Origin: Dolomedes plantarius | Taxonomy: Eukaryota; Arthropoda; Arachnida; Araneae; Dolomedidae | Assembly: GCA_907164885.2 (NCBI GenBank) | Contig: OU015495.1 | Location: forward strand, 99,198,832-99,262,831 | Reading direction: 5' to 3' | DNA: 64,000 nucleotides | The notes under the pieces: generated by a model | The model's input: the letters and a program-made list of their open reading frames with translations, nothing else | Databases searched by the model: none | Told to the model about the DNA's origin: nothing | Program-made: the position numbers and the translations under genes | Shown: piece by piece, positions 1 through 37,361 of the stretch | Layout of the letters: each line of letters begins with the position of its first letter | How positions within the stretch are numbered: position 1 is the stretch's first letter

Positions 1-653
1 ATGAATTCTAACCCAAGTTTTCATGTGACTGGCAGCACGTTAAATGCACATTCATTATATGATTGCGATATATATTTATATGTATATACAATTGTACACA
101 GTATTTACAGAAATCAACTTTACTGGATCAAAATCACAAATCTCAAGAATGAATGTTGGCATCATTATAAACAGTCAGGCTAAAACACACATGAAAAAAG
201 AATATATTTTAAATACAATATATACAAAAAAAGTTTGATTTTAGCTTTTACAAGGATAGTTCACTCTTAAGCAATAAACAGACATAATCTATAACTTCAG
301 ACCTTGTCAAACAAGAGCATTTAACTGCTCTCTCTGGCATACACTTCAGATAAAAATGCATTAAATATTTCAACAGCATTTTGCTTTCAGCCTTTCTGAA
401 AGACAGAGCAGCTGCAACTTTTTTTTTGCAGTTTTTAATTTTTTTTATTATTAAATATGAACAGGCATGAAGCAATTTGCTGCCTTCCCTCAAAAAGTAA
501 TGTAAAGAATCAATAATCTCACGTGTGAATAGCATACGCTCAATAATTTACAGACATACCTTATTATCACTCTTTTTTTTCCTCACTGTATTAGCTACTC
601 CAGTTTGGGAAATGTTAATTAAAAAGTCATGTGGAACTAAATGGGATTCAACG
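1..653 (-). other. probable mnb 3' untranslated region
   Basis: This AT-rich sequence directly follows the mnb stop. A possible AATAAA poly(A) signal lies on the minus strand at 449-444, with an ATTAAA variant just after it at 439-434. I cannot tell which, if any, is used, or whether the UTR extends past the window edge. Short ORFs here look accidental. Confidence 0.6.
444..449 (-). terminator. candidate polyadenylation signal AATAAA
   Basis: AATAAA on the minus strand, about 205 nt after the mnb stop codon. The surrounding DNA is A/T-rich, so a chance match is quite possible. Confidence 0.35.

Positions 654-25338
<24,685 letters not shown>

Positions 25339-25418
<80 letters not shown>
25339..25418. 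repeat. (TA)n microsatellite
   Basis: About 80 bp of alternating TA. Confidence 0.95.
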
Positions 25419-25518
25419 AAAGATTATTCTGATTCGAAAAAATTTTCATTAATCCGATTTGGCATCACGGTGCTGAAACTGAATGTAAAAATATTGCATC
25501 CGGTTAAAGTTTAAAGTG

Positions 25519-25522
<4 letters not shown>

Positions 25523-25556
<34 letters not shown>

Positions 25557-25576
25557 AAAGGAGAGAGAGAGAGAGA
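25523..25576. repeat. poly(A) tract followed by (GA)n
   Basis: 32 consecutive A residues, then GGAAAGGAGAGAGAGAGA. It could be the tail of an unrecognised retroposed sequence. Confidence 0.9.
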
Positions 25577-25846
25577 AGCTGTACAAGGCAGTTTCAACGC
25601 ATGATACGCAATGTTTAATGGTGGGTAGATATTTACGTAATAATAATTTTATTTGCAGCCCTTACCAACAAAATTTTTCCTTTGCTTTACGGAAGGAAGG
25701 AACATGGTCTCAAAATTCTTACTAATTTCGAATGGGGATTTGAAACAGAAACGCGAAGGAGCAAGGCTCTAATCCTGATTCCCAGTTATAGGAGAATTAG
25801 ATGTACGCACGCATGCACGCACGGAAAAAGAATATATATATATTCT

Positions 25847-25862
25847 GGGGGGGGGGGGGGGG
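25847..25862. repeat. poly(G) tract, 16 nt
   Basis: The first of a series of long G or C runs that occur only to the right of 25.8 kb. Confidence 0.95.
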
Positions 25863-26600
25863 AACACTACATGCGGCCGATTTGTATATCATACTTTGCT
25901 TATAAATTAAAGTAAGCGTAACGTACAGAAATTTTTTGCGTTTACTCAGCGTTTAGACCCATTAAACATTTACACACTGAAATTAACCTCTAAATAAGCA
26001 GAGCTTACCTAAATATTTGTTCCATTTGCGTAAGCATTAATAAAACTGCTGAGTCAGATATTTAAAATACATCGTCATCACAAACGGTGAGAGAAGAGAT
26101 TGTTTACAACATGGGACATCATGAATGATAATTATACACAAATATCCAATGAAAAAATATTTGATATTTGAATAGAAGTTGTAAATCAGTTATAATAAAA
26201 ATATGCAATTTTAATGTACTTTAATTTTAAAAAGTAGGCCCGTTAGACGCAGACACTGACTAAAATGAACATTCGGCCATTCTTTGCAGGTATAATAACC
26301 GATAGGCGTTATTAATATAATTAAGAAAACGTATACGATATATAGGATTCAAATTACTGATATAAAATAACTAAGAAAATAATTCAAGTTCCATTTTATG
26401 TATTATCTGAATTATCTTTAATATTATCTGAAATACATATATTTATCTGAAACAATAATTTAGAAATATTAGACAAATAATTTAGGGAAATTTTGTGTAT
26501 TTCAATAGAAACATATTTCATTTAAAAATATATACACTATAAAGATTTTCCTTTATCTATAGCCTGTATGTCGAAATCAAAAAGGGTAAGACTAATAAAT
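25863..26600. other. AT-rich intergenic sequence, nothing recognised
   Basis: No coding frame or element ends are visible. Confidence 0.7.
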
Positions 26601-26619
26601 GTTTAGTTTTCAGAACAGG

Positions 26620-26900
26620 GAGCGAGGTCGAAAACGAAACTTTTTCGGTCATGCCAAATCAAGTAGGGCCATAATCATCGCCTCCACCACCGATCAATCA
26701 ATCAATCTTTCATCGATCCGGGTCCGTCTTCTCTCTTAAGATGTTGAAACAAAAGATAGGGAAGAAGTGTGGCCCGTCAACGTTGCTAGGCGACCGCGCC
26801 AGACAACCCCACGATAAGAAAAGATTTTTCCATAACGACATAATGCTCACTTGGACAATACTGCGCTGCGGTGGAAGGAATATATTAAATTGATTTAATT
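26620..26900. promoter_or_regulatory. candidate regulatory patch with RFX X-box-like site
   Basis: A less AT-rich island about 3.6 kb upstream of the first mnb exon found. The 13-mer at 26782-26794, read on the minus strand, is GTCGCC-T-AGCAAC. It fits the RFX X-box consensus GTNRCC-(0-3)-RGYAAC. An ATCA/CAAT-rich repeat lies at about 26692-26707. It could be the promoter or an untranslated first exon of mnb, but there is no direct evidence. Confidence 0.3.
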
Positions 26901-29900
26901 TTTTCCCCATTTTTGAATAAAACACACGACGTCTGGAACAAGTCTACGGAAAGATGCATCAGAAAATTGGTTTCGAACTATCCAAGTTAAGACACCTCAA
27001 TCTTTCAGTGAAGAAATCTCCGGTTCAATAACAACACACAAGTTTTTTACAGTGAAATTAAAAAAGAAATTATTCAGTAATAAACAACAAAAAGTTGAAT
27101 GAAGGAATTCAGTCAGGTCTTCGACAAGCCTTAAAAATTTAAAACAATTTTATAAAATAAGGTTACTACGCCACCTACCGGGAAAAAAGTTTTTTTAAGT
27201 TTACCGAGTTTTTCTGGACACAATAAAATTCTAACAAGTAAACCTTCCTAAACTTATTCACGATGATGGTATTGAAGTATACATTTGAGCATTCCGGGTG
27301 TTCTAAGCCCATAACTTAGTTTTTAGAAATTGCATAAGAATATTTACTTATTTGAAATATGCACTAAAACTTTCAGTGAAAAGTTAATAAATGTATTTAA
27401 TTTTAATTTTTTGCGTGTTTGCATATGGACATACATCCTTTTGATTTTAAGTACACGAATTCTTTATATGGGTTAAAGAACGATAGCCACAAAAATTTCT
27501 TAAAGTTTTACTAATGTTTGCGGAATTTTGTTATTTTCCTAGCGATTTCTAAGCGAAAAAATTCCGATAGAGGGATATTCTCAGAGGCGTAAACGGAAAT
27601 AAGTTTACCACTGAAAAAATACTTTACTTCTCACTCATCACAATTAATCAGTGAAATAATTCCCAGATGCAAGCTCGCACACAAACACTAAAAAAGTGCG
27701 AATACCTTGCAGACGATTTTTTTTCCTTCAAAAAAAGAAACTTATTTTTTTTCCCGAAGAAAATCAATTTTGTTATTTTTTAGATTTTTTTCCTGAATGA
27801 AGGACATTTTTGCGTTATTATTTTTTTTAAATAGCTTAAATTTTTAATTAATGTAATGTGAATGGTGAATTTTAAAATTTCCGTTACAGAATAATTTCCT
27901 AGTAAATTCATTTTTGGCCTTATGTAACTAGTCAGAATTACAATCTGGTAACGAGAAGAAAAACATCCTACGGGTGACTATCTTGATGGATGTATTTATA
28001 AGTAAAACCTCGCCGATTTCACATAGCATGTTATAAAATTCGTTGGACAACCATTTCTTTAAAAAAAGCGTTGTTAAAAATTTTCATTAATTAGAATAAC
28101 AGAATTGGAAATGCAGTTCTCATTAACATTTAAACAGAACCCACCGGTAATAAACGAAGAAAATAGCAATAGGAACGTGCAGTAACTGAAAATGCTTTTT
28201 CAGGATAAATAACTACACAAGTACCCTTCTGCAAACTATTATTACGGGGAAATGGACAAAACTTTCTTTTCGATTTAGGGATGTTTATGCTCCTCGCTTC
28301 ATCTTATTTATCTCGGTCATTTTCTCAATTTCAGTTTCGTTAAGTCGTATAGTTTTAAATATATTTGATCAAAAAGCTTTTCTTCTTTGGAAACAGATAT
28401 ATATCATATTAACATATGCTCAGATACCTTACTCGGTTGCAACGACCAAAGCTTAAACTTGCGCCTCAGTCATATCTTAATTCACCATGTCAACTTACTG
28501 GGAATTTTTCTCTCAATATTTTCCTAATCACAGATTAACAAATGCATATTTATAAATTCTGTTTTCTGTATGGGCAGGTAGACGTTAAAATAAACAGCAT
28601 ACAGTTTCTAAATTCTCAGTTTTCCCATGGTAAATATTTTACGTGGCAGTATATAATTGATGTGTTCCGCTAAAAAATTAACATTGTTTTAAAAAAATTA
28701 TAAAAAAAGAGTACTAGAAAAATACGTGCATTGCATTTCAGATCTAGAAGGGGAAAAGGGGGGGGGATTCAAATATATGCATTTGCTGTTCTGGGTTTAG
28801 AAAATACCGAAAGAAAAATTTCCATAGCTTGATAGAGCCCATAGCTTGTAGCCATAGTTTCCCATAGCTTGATGGTGTATGGCTGAAGATCTGCGGTGTC
28901 AATTGATGTACTGCCTTAAGTATAAAATGTAGAGGGTTTTTAAAGTTATCACGAGTTTGCGAACATGAAATTTAATAACCAGAGAGTTGAAGTCAACGTT
29001 AAACCTGTTAATATAAAAGTCTAGAAAAGCTCAATAGATACTGAAGAGAGAAGAAACATAGCTTTAGTCACAAGTTTAAAAAGTGCAGCAGACGATTTTT
29101 TTTAATGCTCCTCCAGACTTTTATTTATTTATTTATTTTTTTAAGGCTCAGCTTTTAGCAGAATTTGCGTGGGAATAAGACAGATAACTTTCACGTTTTC
29201 CTCAGCTGCTTTACAGTTGTTTTTACAGTTTGATAGCGATTCTATACGCACACAAATAATTGATGCACATGCTTGGACATTGAATGGAAAACAATAATCT
29301 TTTTAAATGCTATTAGTTAAATATTATACTTAAGAAATTATGAAGCGGTAAAAAAATTTCAAAACACAAATACTCAGTGATGTCTCAAAAATACCTGCGT
29401 CCCCCACCCCGGAAAGCAACTCAACACGAGAAGGAAAATTTATAAGGAAAATTACTTATGGTTTTCGCATAAAGTCTGCTGCAGGAAAAGAGCGTCGATC
29501 TAAGACATGGAGAGTAACTTAATATTAAAATCTATTATTCTAACTTGTATATAAACAATAGTTTTCATGCATATTCATAAGCAGCATTGAAAAGTACCAT
29601 GCCCACTTTCTCTAGACTCAGTGGATTGTGGGATGTAACAGTGGTTTTGCATTCGCAATTATCCTTCGTGCAAAATTTTATTATCGACCATGAATTTTAG
29701 CATGAAAGGGAACTGAGCAAAGATCTAAGCAAACACATAGAAATGCGTGATTGTAATCAATTGTCAAACAAGTTATTTGCCATTGTAACTGCTAAGAAAA
29801 ATAAAGGTATATACTGTCGACACAGTTGATAAAGATATATTATCATTTATTTTTCGTCATTTAGTTTTGATTTATCTTAGTGTTGTGGTTTTCAGTTAAC

Positions 29901-30067
29901 ATCTTATATTTTTCTTCTTACAGTGGAAAGTCATGAAATCTGCGCCTTACTGTGCAAGCATTTAGGTTAAACTTCAATTCTTAATTTTTAAATTTTTTTT
30001 GTAATCGTTTACATTAAAAAAAAATTATTTTCTTTTAAATCAATCAATCAATCTCTCTCCCTCTCTC

Positions 30068-30069
<2 letters not shown>
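26901..30069. other. AT-rich intergenic sequence with scattered repeat fragments
   Basis: No gene was recognised. Around 28495-28740 it shares motifs (TTTTTCTCTC, TAATCACAGATTA, GTGCATTGCATTT) with segments near 34.2, 43.0 and 50.2 kb, so it probably holds a copy of an unclassified interspersed repeat. A CCATAGCTTG motif recurs three times at 28824-28870. Confidence 0.6.

Positions 30070-30104
<35 letters not shown>
30070..30104. repeat. (TG)n microsatellite
   Basis: A 35-bp TG repeat preceded by CT-rich sequence. Confidence 0.95.
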
Positions 30105-30108
<4 letters not shown>

Positions 30109-30299
30109 ATCTATATATCAATCAGTGCAAGAAAATAATTTTAAGGACAAATTTTTCTTTTAAGTTAGCCATCTTCTAATACAGGCATTCCAGAGTGTGT
30201 TCAGTGGCATGACTGCGAACCGTTGAGTTGTATAAAATTTATTTTTTAATGCGCCAGGAACTGAATTCAAATTATGCCATACGTGCATATAAAATAAGC

Positions 30300-30343
30300 T
30301 CGCACGCGCACACACACGCACGCACACGCACGCACACACACGC

Positions 30344-30378
<35 letters not shown>
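30300..30378. repeat. (CA)n/(CG) compound microsatellite
   Basis: About 79 bp of CA with interspersed CGCA units. It explains the Thr/His- and Cys/Val-only reading frames here. Confidence 0.95.
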
Positions 30379-30379
<1 letters not shown>

Positions 30380-30589
30380 TTTACTCATTCACGTTAATGC
30401 CCAATCAAAAATTTGCATGCACCCGAAAAAAACCCCCACCAAACTGCAAGTCAGCCTCATGTAAACTGAGGGCATCATGTGTGAGTGTGCATGTACAGCG
30501 GCGAGAAAATAAATAAATCCCAGCCGGGTTGCATGGAAAAGAAAGAAAAAAAAAATTCCGAAATGACCAACCGATGGAAACCACTGTTC

Positions 30590-30960
30590 GTTTCATCTGT
30601 TCGCGTCCCGCGCAGCCTCTATATCCCCGTTGCTCTAGCTGGGCGTTATTTTTAGACGCGGATCAATAGAAAGGAGCCGACGACGCTGCTCTGTGTGTGT
30701 GAGTGCGTGTATGTGTGTGCGTGTGTGTGTGCGAGTCTGGCGGGATGCGGCCCCAAACGCAAACCGTCTGCGTCTGGATGCTCTTTTCTGGCGCTCGCTT
30801 TTCTGGTCTGCATGGGAGTCTCTCTTTTCTCCCCCTCTCTCTCCTTTTTTTATTTTTATTATTTTTGTACTGGTCTCTCCCACGTCCAGCCCTGGTGTTG
30901 TGCTGAGGACGTAGGGGTAAACGCCACAATGCAAGAGGCTCACGATCGTCGAATAACAAA
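30590..30960. promoter_or_regulatory. CpG- and GC-richer island, candidate promoter or 5' exon
   Basis: The patch is notably less AT-rich than its surroundings, with several CpGs (TCGCGTCCCGCGC, GACGCGG, GACGACG). There are TATA-like strings (CTATATCC near 30617) and a GT-repeat. The overlapping ORFs are low-complexity products of repeats, not genes. It may be an untranslated first exon or promoter region, for either strand. Confidence 0.25.
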
Positions 30961-30999
30961 CCCTACGCAAACTGTTGACGATGAATATATTTGCATTTG

Positions 31000-32063
31000 G
31001 ATTTTTTAACCGCTCGATTAATTAAGATTTTGAAAGTGGGGGGAAAAAACAACGGTTTATTCCATTGTTATATTGATAATGTCAAAGCTTTTACTAAATC
31101 TTAAACGCAGACGATATAAACGGAAATATTAAATTACGCCGAATTTGAAAGGAATTCGGACAAATACTCTTAGAGTTGAAAGCAATTACTTTTAGAAAAT
31201 TACTATTAATTCGCATTAAATGGTGTTTTTGAAGAATACTGTATATTAGCAGATTACAGAGGAAGAATTTCTTTATTAAGGTTGACGAGCTTTATCATAT
31301 AGAAAAAAGGTGAGCGTCTAGTCTAAAAAATATAATTGCAAAAGACAATCATCTATGATTGATATCCTTAATTTTAACAATAAAAACACTAATTTAACAT
31401 AACTTCTAGAATTTGCAAGCTATGAAATGTTACAAAAGAAGATTAAAAAAAAAAGCTTAACAATAATTTAACAAGCGATAATGATTAGATAAAATAAAGA
31501 ATGAAAAAATACCAAACGATTTCTCTTTCTTATAAGTTCGAAACAATTAACAAGTTTGGTCCCAAAATTTTTAACATTAAAAAGCAAAATCCACCGAGTC
31601 AAATATGCGGGTGTGAAATATTCTTCCAGTTGAAAAACTTTAAAATAACACTGAATAATCTCTTCTACCCTGGAAAAAAAATGTAATTTATGTCCTAATT
31701 ATAAAAAAGAAAAGGTTCTTGAGGATGTTTGACAAGAACATCATAAATTTAGACATTAATGACAGTAATTAAATAATTTTTGCAATTCGTTATTATTATG
31801 AAATAAAGTGGACGTAACGACAAGAGAAAAAAGTTTTGCGTGGTTAATTTTGAAAAACAATCCACTTAGCGACCGGAAGATAATTTATAACCACACCTCA
31901 GTCCAGTCATGTGTCCCTAAAGTCAATTCTTCTTCGCATTATATCCGCTTTTATACATTATTAATCAACAATAAATGGTCATCTTTAAAAATGCATTTAA
32001 TTCCCCTGTTCATAAAAGTCCCATCGAGTCCTAAAATTAAAAAAATAAAAATAAACAAATATC
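31000..32063. other. AT-rich intergenic sequence, nothing recognised
   Basis: Two short open frames (31501-31686 and 31808-32089, +) lack recognisable motifs and have the codon bias of random AT-rich DNA. Confidence 0.65.
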
Positions 32064-32742
32064 GCAGTATTTTACACGTTATACGATAGGGGATGAACGC
32101 AGCAAGTTAAATTCACAGTGCAAACGAATTCCTCCGCATTCTCTTCTCCTAACTCATGTTGCTAGGGGGATACTGTCGCGAAAAGTAGGGCTCGATGCAC
32201 GACAGTCTAAATGCCCGCAACAAGGACAACTGCACCTGATTCGAAACTTTAGGAACTGCGCATATTTTGGAAGTTCGGGATGACGAGTGAGATAAACTTT
32301 ATTTTTATTCCGATATTTTATGATTCACCAACCCAAAACTTGCAAATAACTTTTGTTTTCCAGTACGAAATATTAGTTAAAATTATTTTGAATAATATGT
32401 AAATAAAAATTAATCTATTCATGAAAATTAATTTATCCAATTGTCCCTGAAAAAAAAATGGAAAAACGCTGTATTTTATGCATTATACGGGAGGGAATGC
32501 AAGCAAATTGCCAGAGCAAACGATTTCCCCCCGCATTCTATTCTTCCTCTAACCCATGTTGCTAGGGGGACGCTATCGCGAAAAGTAGAGCTGTGGATGC
32601 ACAGCAGTTTGGAAATGCCCGCACAAGGACAAGTGTACCGGATTCAAAGATTCAAAACTTTAGAAGTTGAGCATGTTCTTAAAAGTTTGCATAGGTGAGG
32701 GGGGATTGTAATTTCTTCCCTTAATATTTTGTGATTAACTAA
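32064..32742. repeat. imperfect direct duplication of about 270 bp
   Basis: Units lie at about 32064-32335 and 32468-32742, in the same orientation. Shared blocks include GTTATACG/ATTATACG, CCGCATTCT, CATGTTGCTAGGGGGA, TCGCGAAAAGTAG, AATGCCCGC, CAAGGACAA and ATTTT(A/G)TGATT. The units are diverged, and each carries a GTTGCTAGG half-site. Function is unknown. Confidence 0.75.
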
Positions 32743-33690
32743 TTATCTGTTTAACTCATAGATAAACAAACGGGGGGGGGATACTCTTGTTGTTCAATAC
32801 AAACAAGATAAATAGTTCAATATTTCCAAGTGATTGTAACACGATACAATTCATTCATAATATCATTCATTCATAATGGATATACTGCGAAAAATTTAAG
32901 TGTTACGAGTAACTTTCACAGCTCAAGACAAGTAAATACCAGTGACATAACAATAAACAAAACGTACAATAAATTACAAGCCTTGCCAACAAGGAGATTC
33001 ACTAAACGGTACCCTAAGCCGAGGTCTTATAATTTCACAAGTGAACGGTATTTAGATTTTTTTTAAAAGCGATAAAATTAATCGAATAAAGAGTTAAACT
33101 CCCAAATTATCTTTTTTTTTCTCTGCTTTTTATTAGTTTCATACAATGAATTTCATGCTTACACATCTTTGTTTTATTATTACGCAGAATGCTGTGCAAT
33201 GCAAGAGTGATACACTCGTTTAGTAGAGAAAACTTTTTACTCATAAATAATCAAATAAACAAATAATAAGTTATATGTTATTGAACTTAGCCTAAATTCA
33301 ATTTACACGTACTTTTCCCAGATGAGAAAAGGGGGAAAATTAATTTTGTTACAAGAGTTTTGATAAAAGAAAACTATCTAATCAAATACAAAACATCACG
33401 AGTATAATTTCAGAAAATTATTTAAGACGATAATTTGAAATATCACGGAAATATAAAGTTCTCAAATGTTCCTGCCAGAAAATTCTAACTATTCAAAATA
33501 CATTTATACACCTTTATAGAGTTAAATATGGAAAATATTCAGCTTCCCTGAAATAGTACTTTAGTCAACATGTAAAATATATTTAGGATTTATATTAATA
33601 CATGTAAAAATAGAAACTATTTGTTACAATTTAAATGAGAAATTAATTCAGCTTATGAAAAACCAGACGATTAAAACGGTTGAGGAATAA
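32743..33690. other. AT-rich intergenic sequence, nothing recognised
   Basis: No coding frame with family motifs and no element ends. Confidence 0.65.
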
Positions 33691-33870
33691 GGGTTTGTTC
33701 ACACAGGAGTCCGGTAGCGGAAGCGTAAAAGGAAAGATGGCGCTAAGACGGAAATAAACCAATCATAGGCGTTAAAAATTTCGCTGTTAATCGTTTGGAG
33801 GTTTGTCATTGGTTAAATATATTTCAATAATTTAACGCTTCCACTACCTGACTCCTATGTGAACAGGCCC
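33691..33870. mobile_element. MITE with GGG-C/T-CTGTTCACA ends, PIF/Harbinger-like
   Basis: An exactly 180-bp segment. The left end is GGGTTTGTTCACACAGGAGT and the right end is the inverse of GGGGCCTGTTCACATAGGAG. The arms pair over about 40 bp including GGTAG.GGAAGCGT. Flanking trinucleotides are TAA and CAA, close to the TWA target of PIF/Harbinger. Class assignment is tentative. Confidence 0.7.
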
Positions 33871-34239
33871 CAAGGGAATTCAAAAACAGTTACAATAATC
33901 AATAATAAGTAACTCATTTATTTATGTATTTTCATGTGCTGTTACGAAAAAAATTTATAAGATGATTCGTTCAGCTTAAATCCTACGTGCAGCTTTTTTT
34001 TTTTTTTGTGTGTGTTGCTGTAGCTCTAAAACAACCTATAAATAACACTTTACTAGATAAACATTCCATAAATTTTGACCCAGATTTTTCATATAAAAAG
34101 GTTCCCGAGAGCGATTTTTTCTTCAAGGCGGCGCATCCGTTGACATCGTAAATGCTCAATTCCAATGGTAAAAGCATGGAGATTTTTTTTTATCCCAGTA
34201 TGTTTCTAATCACAAATTAGTACATGCAAATTTTTGTTT

Positions 34240-34250
34240 CCCCCCCCCCC
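34240..34250. repeat. poly(C) tract, 11 nt
   Basis: A homopolymer inside an apparent copy of the unclassified dispersed repeat (about 34190-34480). Confidence 0.9.
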
Positions 34251-34613
34251 TCTCTTACGGAGATAAAAGTTTAAATTAATAACGCATTGATTTTAAAATT
34301 TTAAAATGTTAATTTTTTAAAGGGCATTTTAAATTACTGATGTCTATCGCTACAAACCTAAAACAGTTTTTAGAAAATATAAAATTGAAATAAAAAGATT
34401 TTGTGAAATATGCGCGTTGCATTTAAAGAACTGTTTTGAAATGCAGATGACAGACTTCAAAAATAAGCATTTGCTAATTAATCTGCGATCAGAGAGAGAA
34501 AAAAAAAACTGAGAGCAAACTTTCTAATAACTTAACATTGTGGTCGAAGCTCTGCTATGCTAACTGTTGTACCGCTTTGAGGATTCAGAGAACATTGCCT
34601 CTAGAGGACATTA

Positions 34614-34674
34614 CAGTGGCGGCTCCAGGCCAGAGATTGGGGGGGGGGGGGGACAAAGTCGGCTGTTAGGGTTT

Positions 34675-34721
<47 letters not shown>

Positions 34722-34853
34722 AAGAAATAAACATCCTCTCATTTTTAATTTTAAACTCATTTAGTATTAGGTCTACGATTATATAATTTTAGGCTATGAA
34801 AAAAAAAAACAAAAACGCCATGCTTTTTTTCTTTTCTCTTGGAGCCGCCCTTG
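34614..34853. mobile_element. hAT-like MITE with poly(G) and (TA)n(TG)n core
   Basis: The left end is CAGTGGCGGCTCCAGG and the right end is the inverse of CAAGGGCGGCTCCAAGAG. The flanking 8-mers match only 5/8, so the target duplication is not secure. Inside are a 14-nt poly(G) (34639-34652) and a TA/TG microsatellite (34675-34722). Confidence 0.6.
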
Positions 34854-35099
34854 GAACAGAAGGTGAAAATTCCTTAGCATGCAGCAGATACTGAAGTGAC
34901 GATCGACAAAGGAGAATATTAACTTAAGAATTTTTTGGTTAGCAGCTATGCTTACGGTAGACAAACCTTTTTATTTTTATTTTTGTAATTACATCTTTCT
35001 AAGCCGATCAATCCATCACTAATGCTCTTGAGGCACTATTTAAACCAGACTATAAACGTTAAATGCAATCAAACACCACGCACAATTGAAGTTGAGGAA

Positions 35100-35900
35100 A
35101 AATAAAAAATAAAAACTGAATACCCCTGTATCTTACACGAAGCTGATTTTCAAGTAAAGAGTCACAATTGCTAGCCTCATTAAAAGGATCTTATCCCAAG
35201 GCGAGATAACCAAACTAAGAGCCTTATTTCTTTCCAGGCCGCATCAAAACCGCGTGAACGTATGCCGCCTTAAAGGCTTTTCCTAACACCAACCAGACTC
35301 AGGGATTTCTTTGCGCTTCCTTGCCCCAGGAAAAGAAAAAGAAAGATAAAAAAAGCCGGCACAAACAATATAAAACTTTCAGACGGAGCCCCCCGCTGTT
35401 GATTTAGAGATCGCCAAGCAAAGCAGAACAAGCGACTGTCTGGTCTGCGAGAGATAACAGCGGTTTAATCCATTTTGGCCGGATGTTATATACGATTATG
35501 GCCTCCAATAGGTTTTTATTTGCTTGTTCATTTGCCACGAAAGAACGACTTCTGAGAGTTGTATTTAATAATGGAAGATAAGGGAAGGCCCGAAAAGCCT
35601 TTCAGTGTCAGTTAGTTCACGGGTCATAGTTCATTATTTTGAGGAAAAGTTGAATCGAAATTGGCAGTTTTTCTTTATAATGTGACGATTAAAAAAGCCG
35701 TTTGCTCTACGTCTCTGGAGGGTTTTATAAAGTTTGGCGACCACAGTTTGTTTATTCTCTCCCCTAAATGCAAATTTTTGTGTAATGTTACGTCTGGCGT
35801 GAAACTATCTGGTGTCCTGGAGCTGTTGTATTAGCGGAAAATGAACTTCAAGATAGAAATTGCGCTTGTACCGTTTTAGAGAGTACATATATATCCATTG
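35100..35900. promoter_or_regulatory. candidate conserved regulatory region
   Basis: A less AT-rich patch without coding potential or transposon ends. Motifs include GGTTTAATCC (Otx/bicoid-type TAATCC), TTTTGGCCGGATG, GGCCTCCAATAGG and TTTTTATTTGC (Hox/Fox-like). It has the look of a conserved noncoding element, but I could not test conservation. Confidence 0.3.
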
Positions 35901-36686
35901 TCGGTGAGTATTAATACATTGATATTCTATGGATTGGGCCCAAGAGCGTCAATTAAAACACGAAATAACTCAATGCACAGAATATACATCTCTCTTTCAT
36001 TAGCTAATTCTACATTTTCATGTTCGCTTCACACAACAGAAATTTCGGCAATTTGCTTAGTATTATTATAAAACAGTGCTCTCTTAACTGAGAAATTTCC
36101 GCATAAAATTAATACTGGAAAAGGTACTCTGTGTACTATTTTAAAAAGGAAGATTTCTTTCTCAAACTCTTTAGTTTTGCAATCATTTTAACACAATTTC
36201 TATTTTTAGTTTACTTGTTAATTAAAGCGTCATTGACTGTACGCGATAATAGTTTACTAGTTGTGTCCCAGATAAAGAATTAAAATTATCAACACTAAAC
36301 CTCTCAGTCTTTTAATTCTTTTTCCCCAATCCTCACTGCCAGTACATAGAACAAAACTTGAGAAAATAAAACTAATAGGTAAACGATTTTTATTGCTCAA
36401 AGCAATATTACCTATGGTTAAAAAAATTTAAATAAACAGACTTTTTTAATACGTCATAGTCATAAAAAATACAAGTGTAAAAAGCTTCGCAAAAAATTAT
36501 GAGAAATAGTTTTTACAGATAAATTATTCTAGTCCAACATATAAATGACCTCATAACTGATTTTCCTTTTAGTTTTATTTCTTAATTTTTTTTAAACTTT
36601 TAAATTTATGTATTTTACCTAAATATTTAAAAAAACATAATTTTCTATAAAATCAATCAAGGAGTACAGTAAAATACACTTTATGC

Positions 36687-36912
36687 CAATGATTCTCAAC
36701 CACTGTGCCACGGCACTTAGTGTACCGCGAGATTCTTGAAGTATGCCGTCACTGCGAATTATTTCGTATGCTATTTTTACAAAATAAATTATAGGTACAT
36801 CAATCAATTATCCAAGGGAAATTCTTTTAAATTTATCTTATTGTTAGTGTACCGCCAAAATTTTAAACTATTAAAAGTGTACCATGACGAAAAAAAAGGC
36901 TGAGAATCACTG
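36687..36912. mobile_element. hAT-type MITE
   Basis: The termini are CAATGATTCTCAACCACTG and, inverted, CAGTGATTCTCAGCCTT. A perfect 8-bp duplication CTTTATGC lies at 36679-36686 and 36913-36920. The element is 226 bp with an internal repeated TTAGTGTACCGC motif. Confidence 0.93.
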
Positions 36913-37284
36913 CTTTATGCAATACTAATGACGCAACGGTCGAAAAAAAATAAAGAAAATTTCGCTGATTCTAGTAATAGGGAAAAACAGAGATAAAGAA
37001 TAAGAGAATTTAAAAAAAAAATTAACATAAAAAAAAAATTTGCACAGGAAACGCAAGTTTTAACGAGAAGAATTTAATTCTCTTAAAATGCATATTTCTA
37101 AGTCTCTGCTATAAGACTACTAAATACAGCGCTTATTGTAATACCTTTTCAATATTTAGCAACAGGATTGTAAAATAGGCCTCTGCAATTCTCCAGCACG
37201 GGGTTGATGAACACTAATCTACACTGAAAATTTTTTATTCGCAGTAACCTATGCCTTCTGCATAAAATCTTTTTTTTCTTTAAA

Positions 37285-37290
<6 letters not shown>

Positions 37291-37357
<67 letters not shown>
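37291..37357. repeat. (TA)n microsatellite
   Basis: About 67 bp of TA. Confidence 0.95.

Positions 37358-37361
<4 letters not shown>

Noticed and set aside
248..535. 95-codon minus-strand ORF after the mnb stop
   Set aside because: It lies in the 3'UTR, has no motif and starts downstream of the true stop. It is an accidental frame.
30160..31009. Cluster of overlapping ORFs around the CA repeat and the CpG patch
   Set aside because: They are open in several frames at once because of dinucleotide repeats and few stops in GC-richer DNA. There are no domain motifs.
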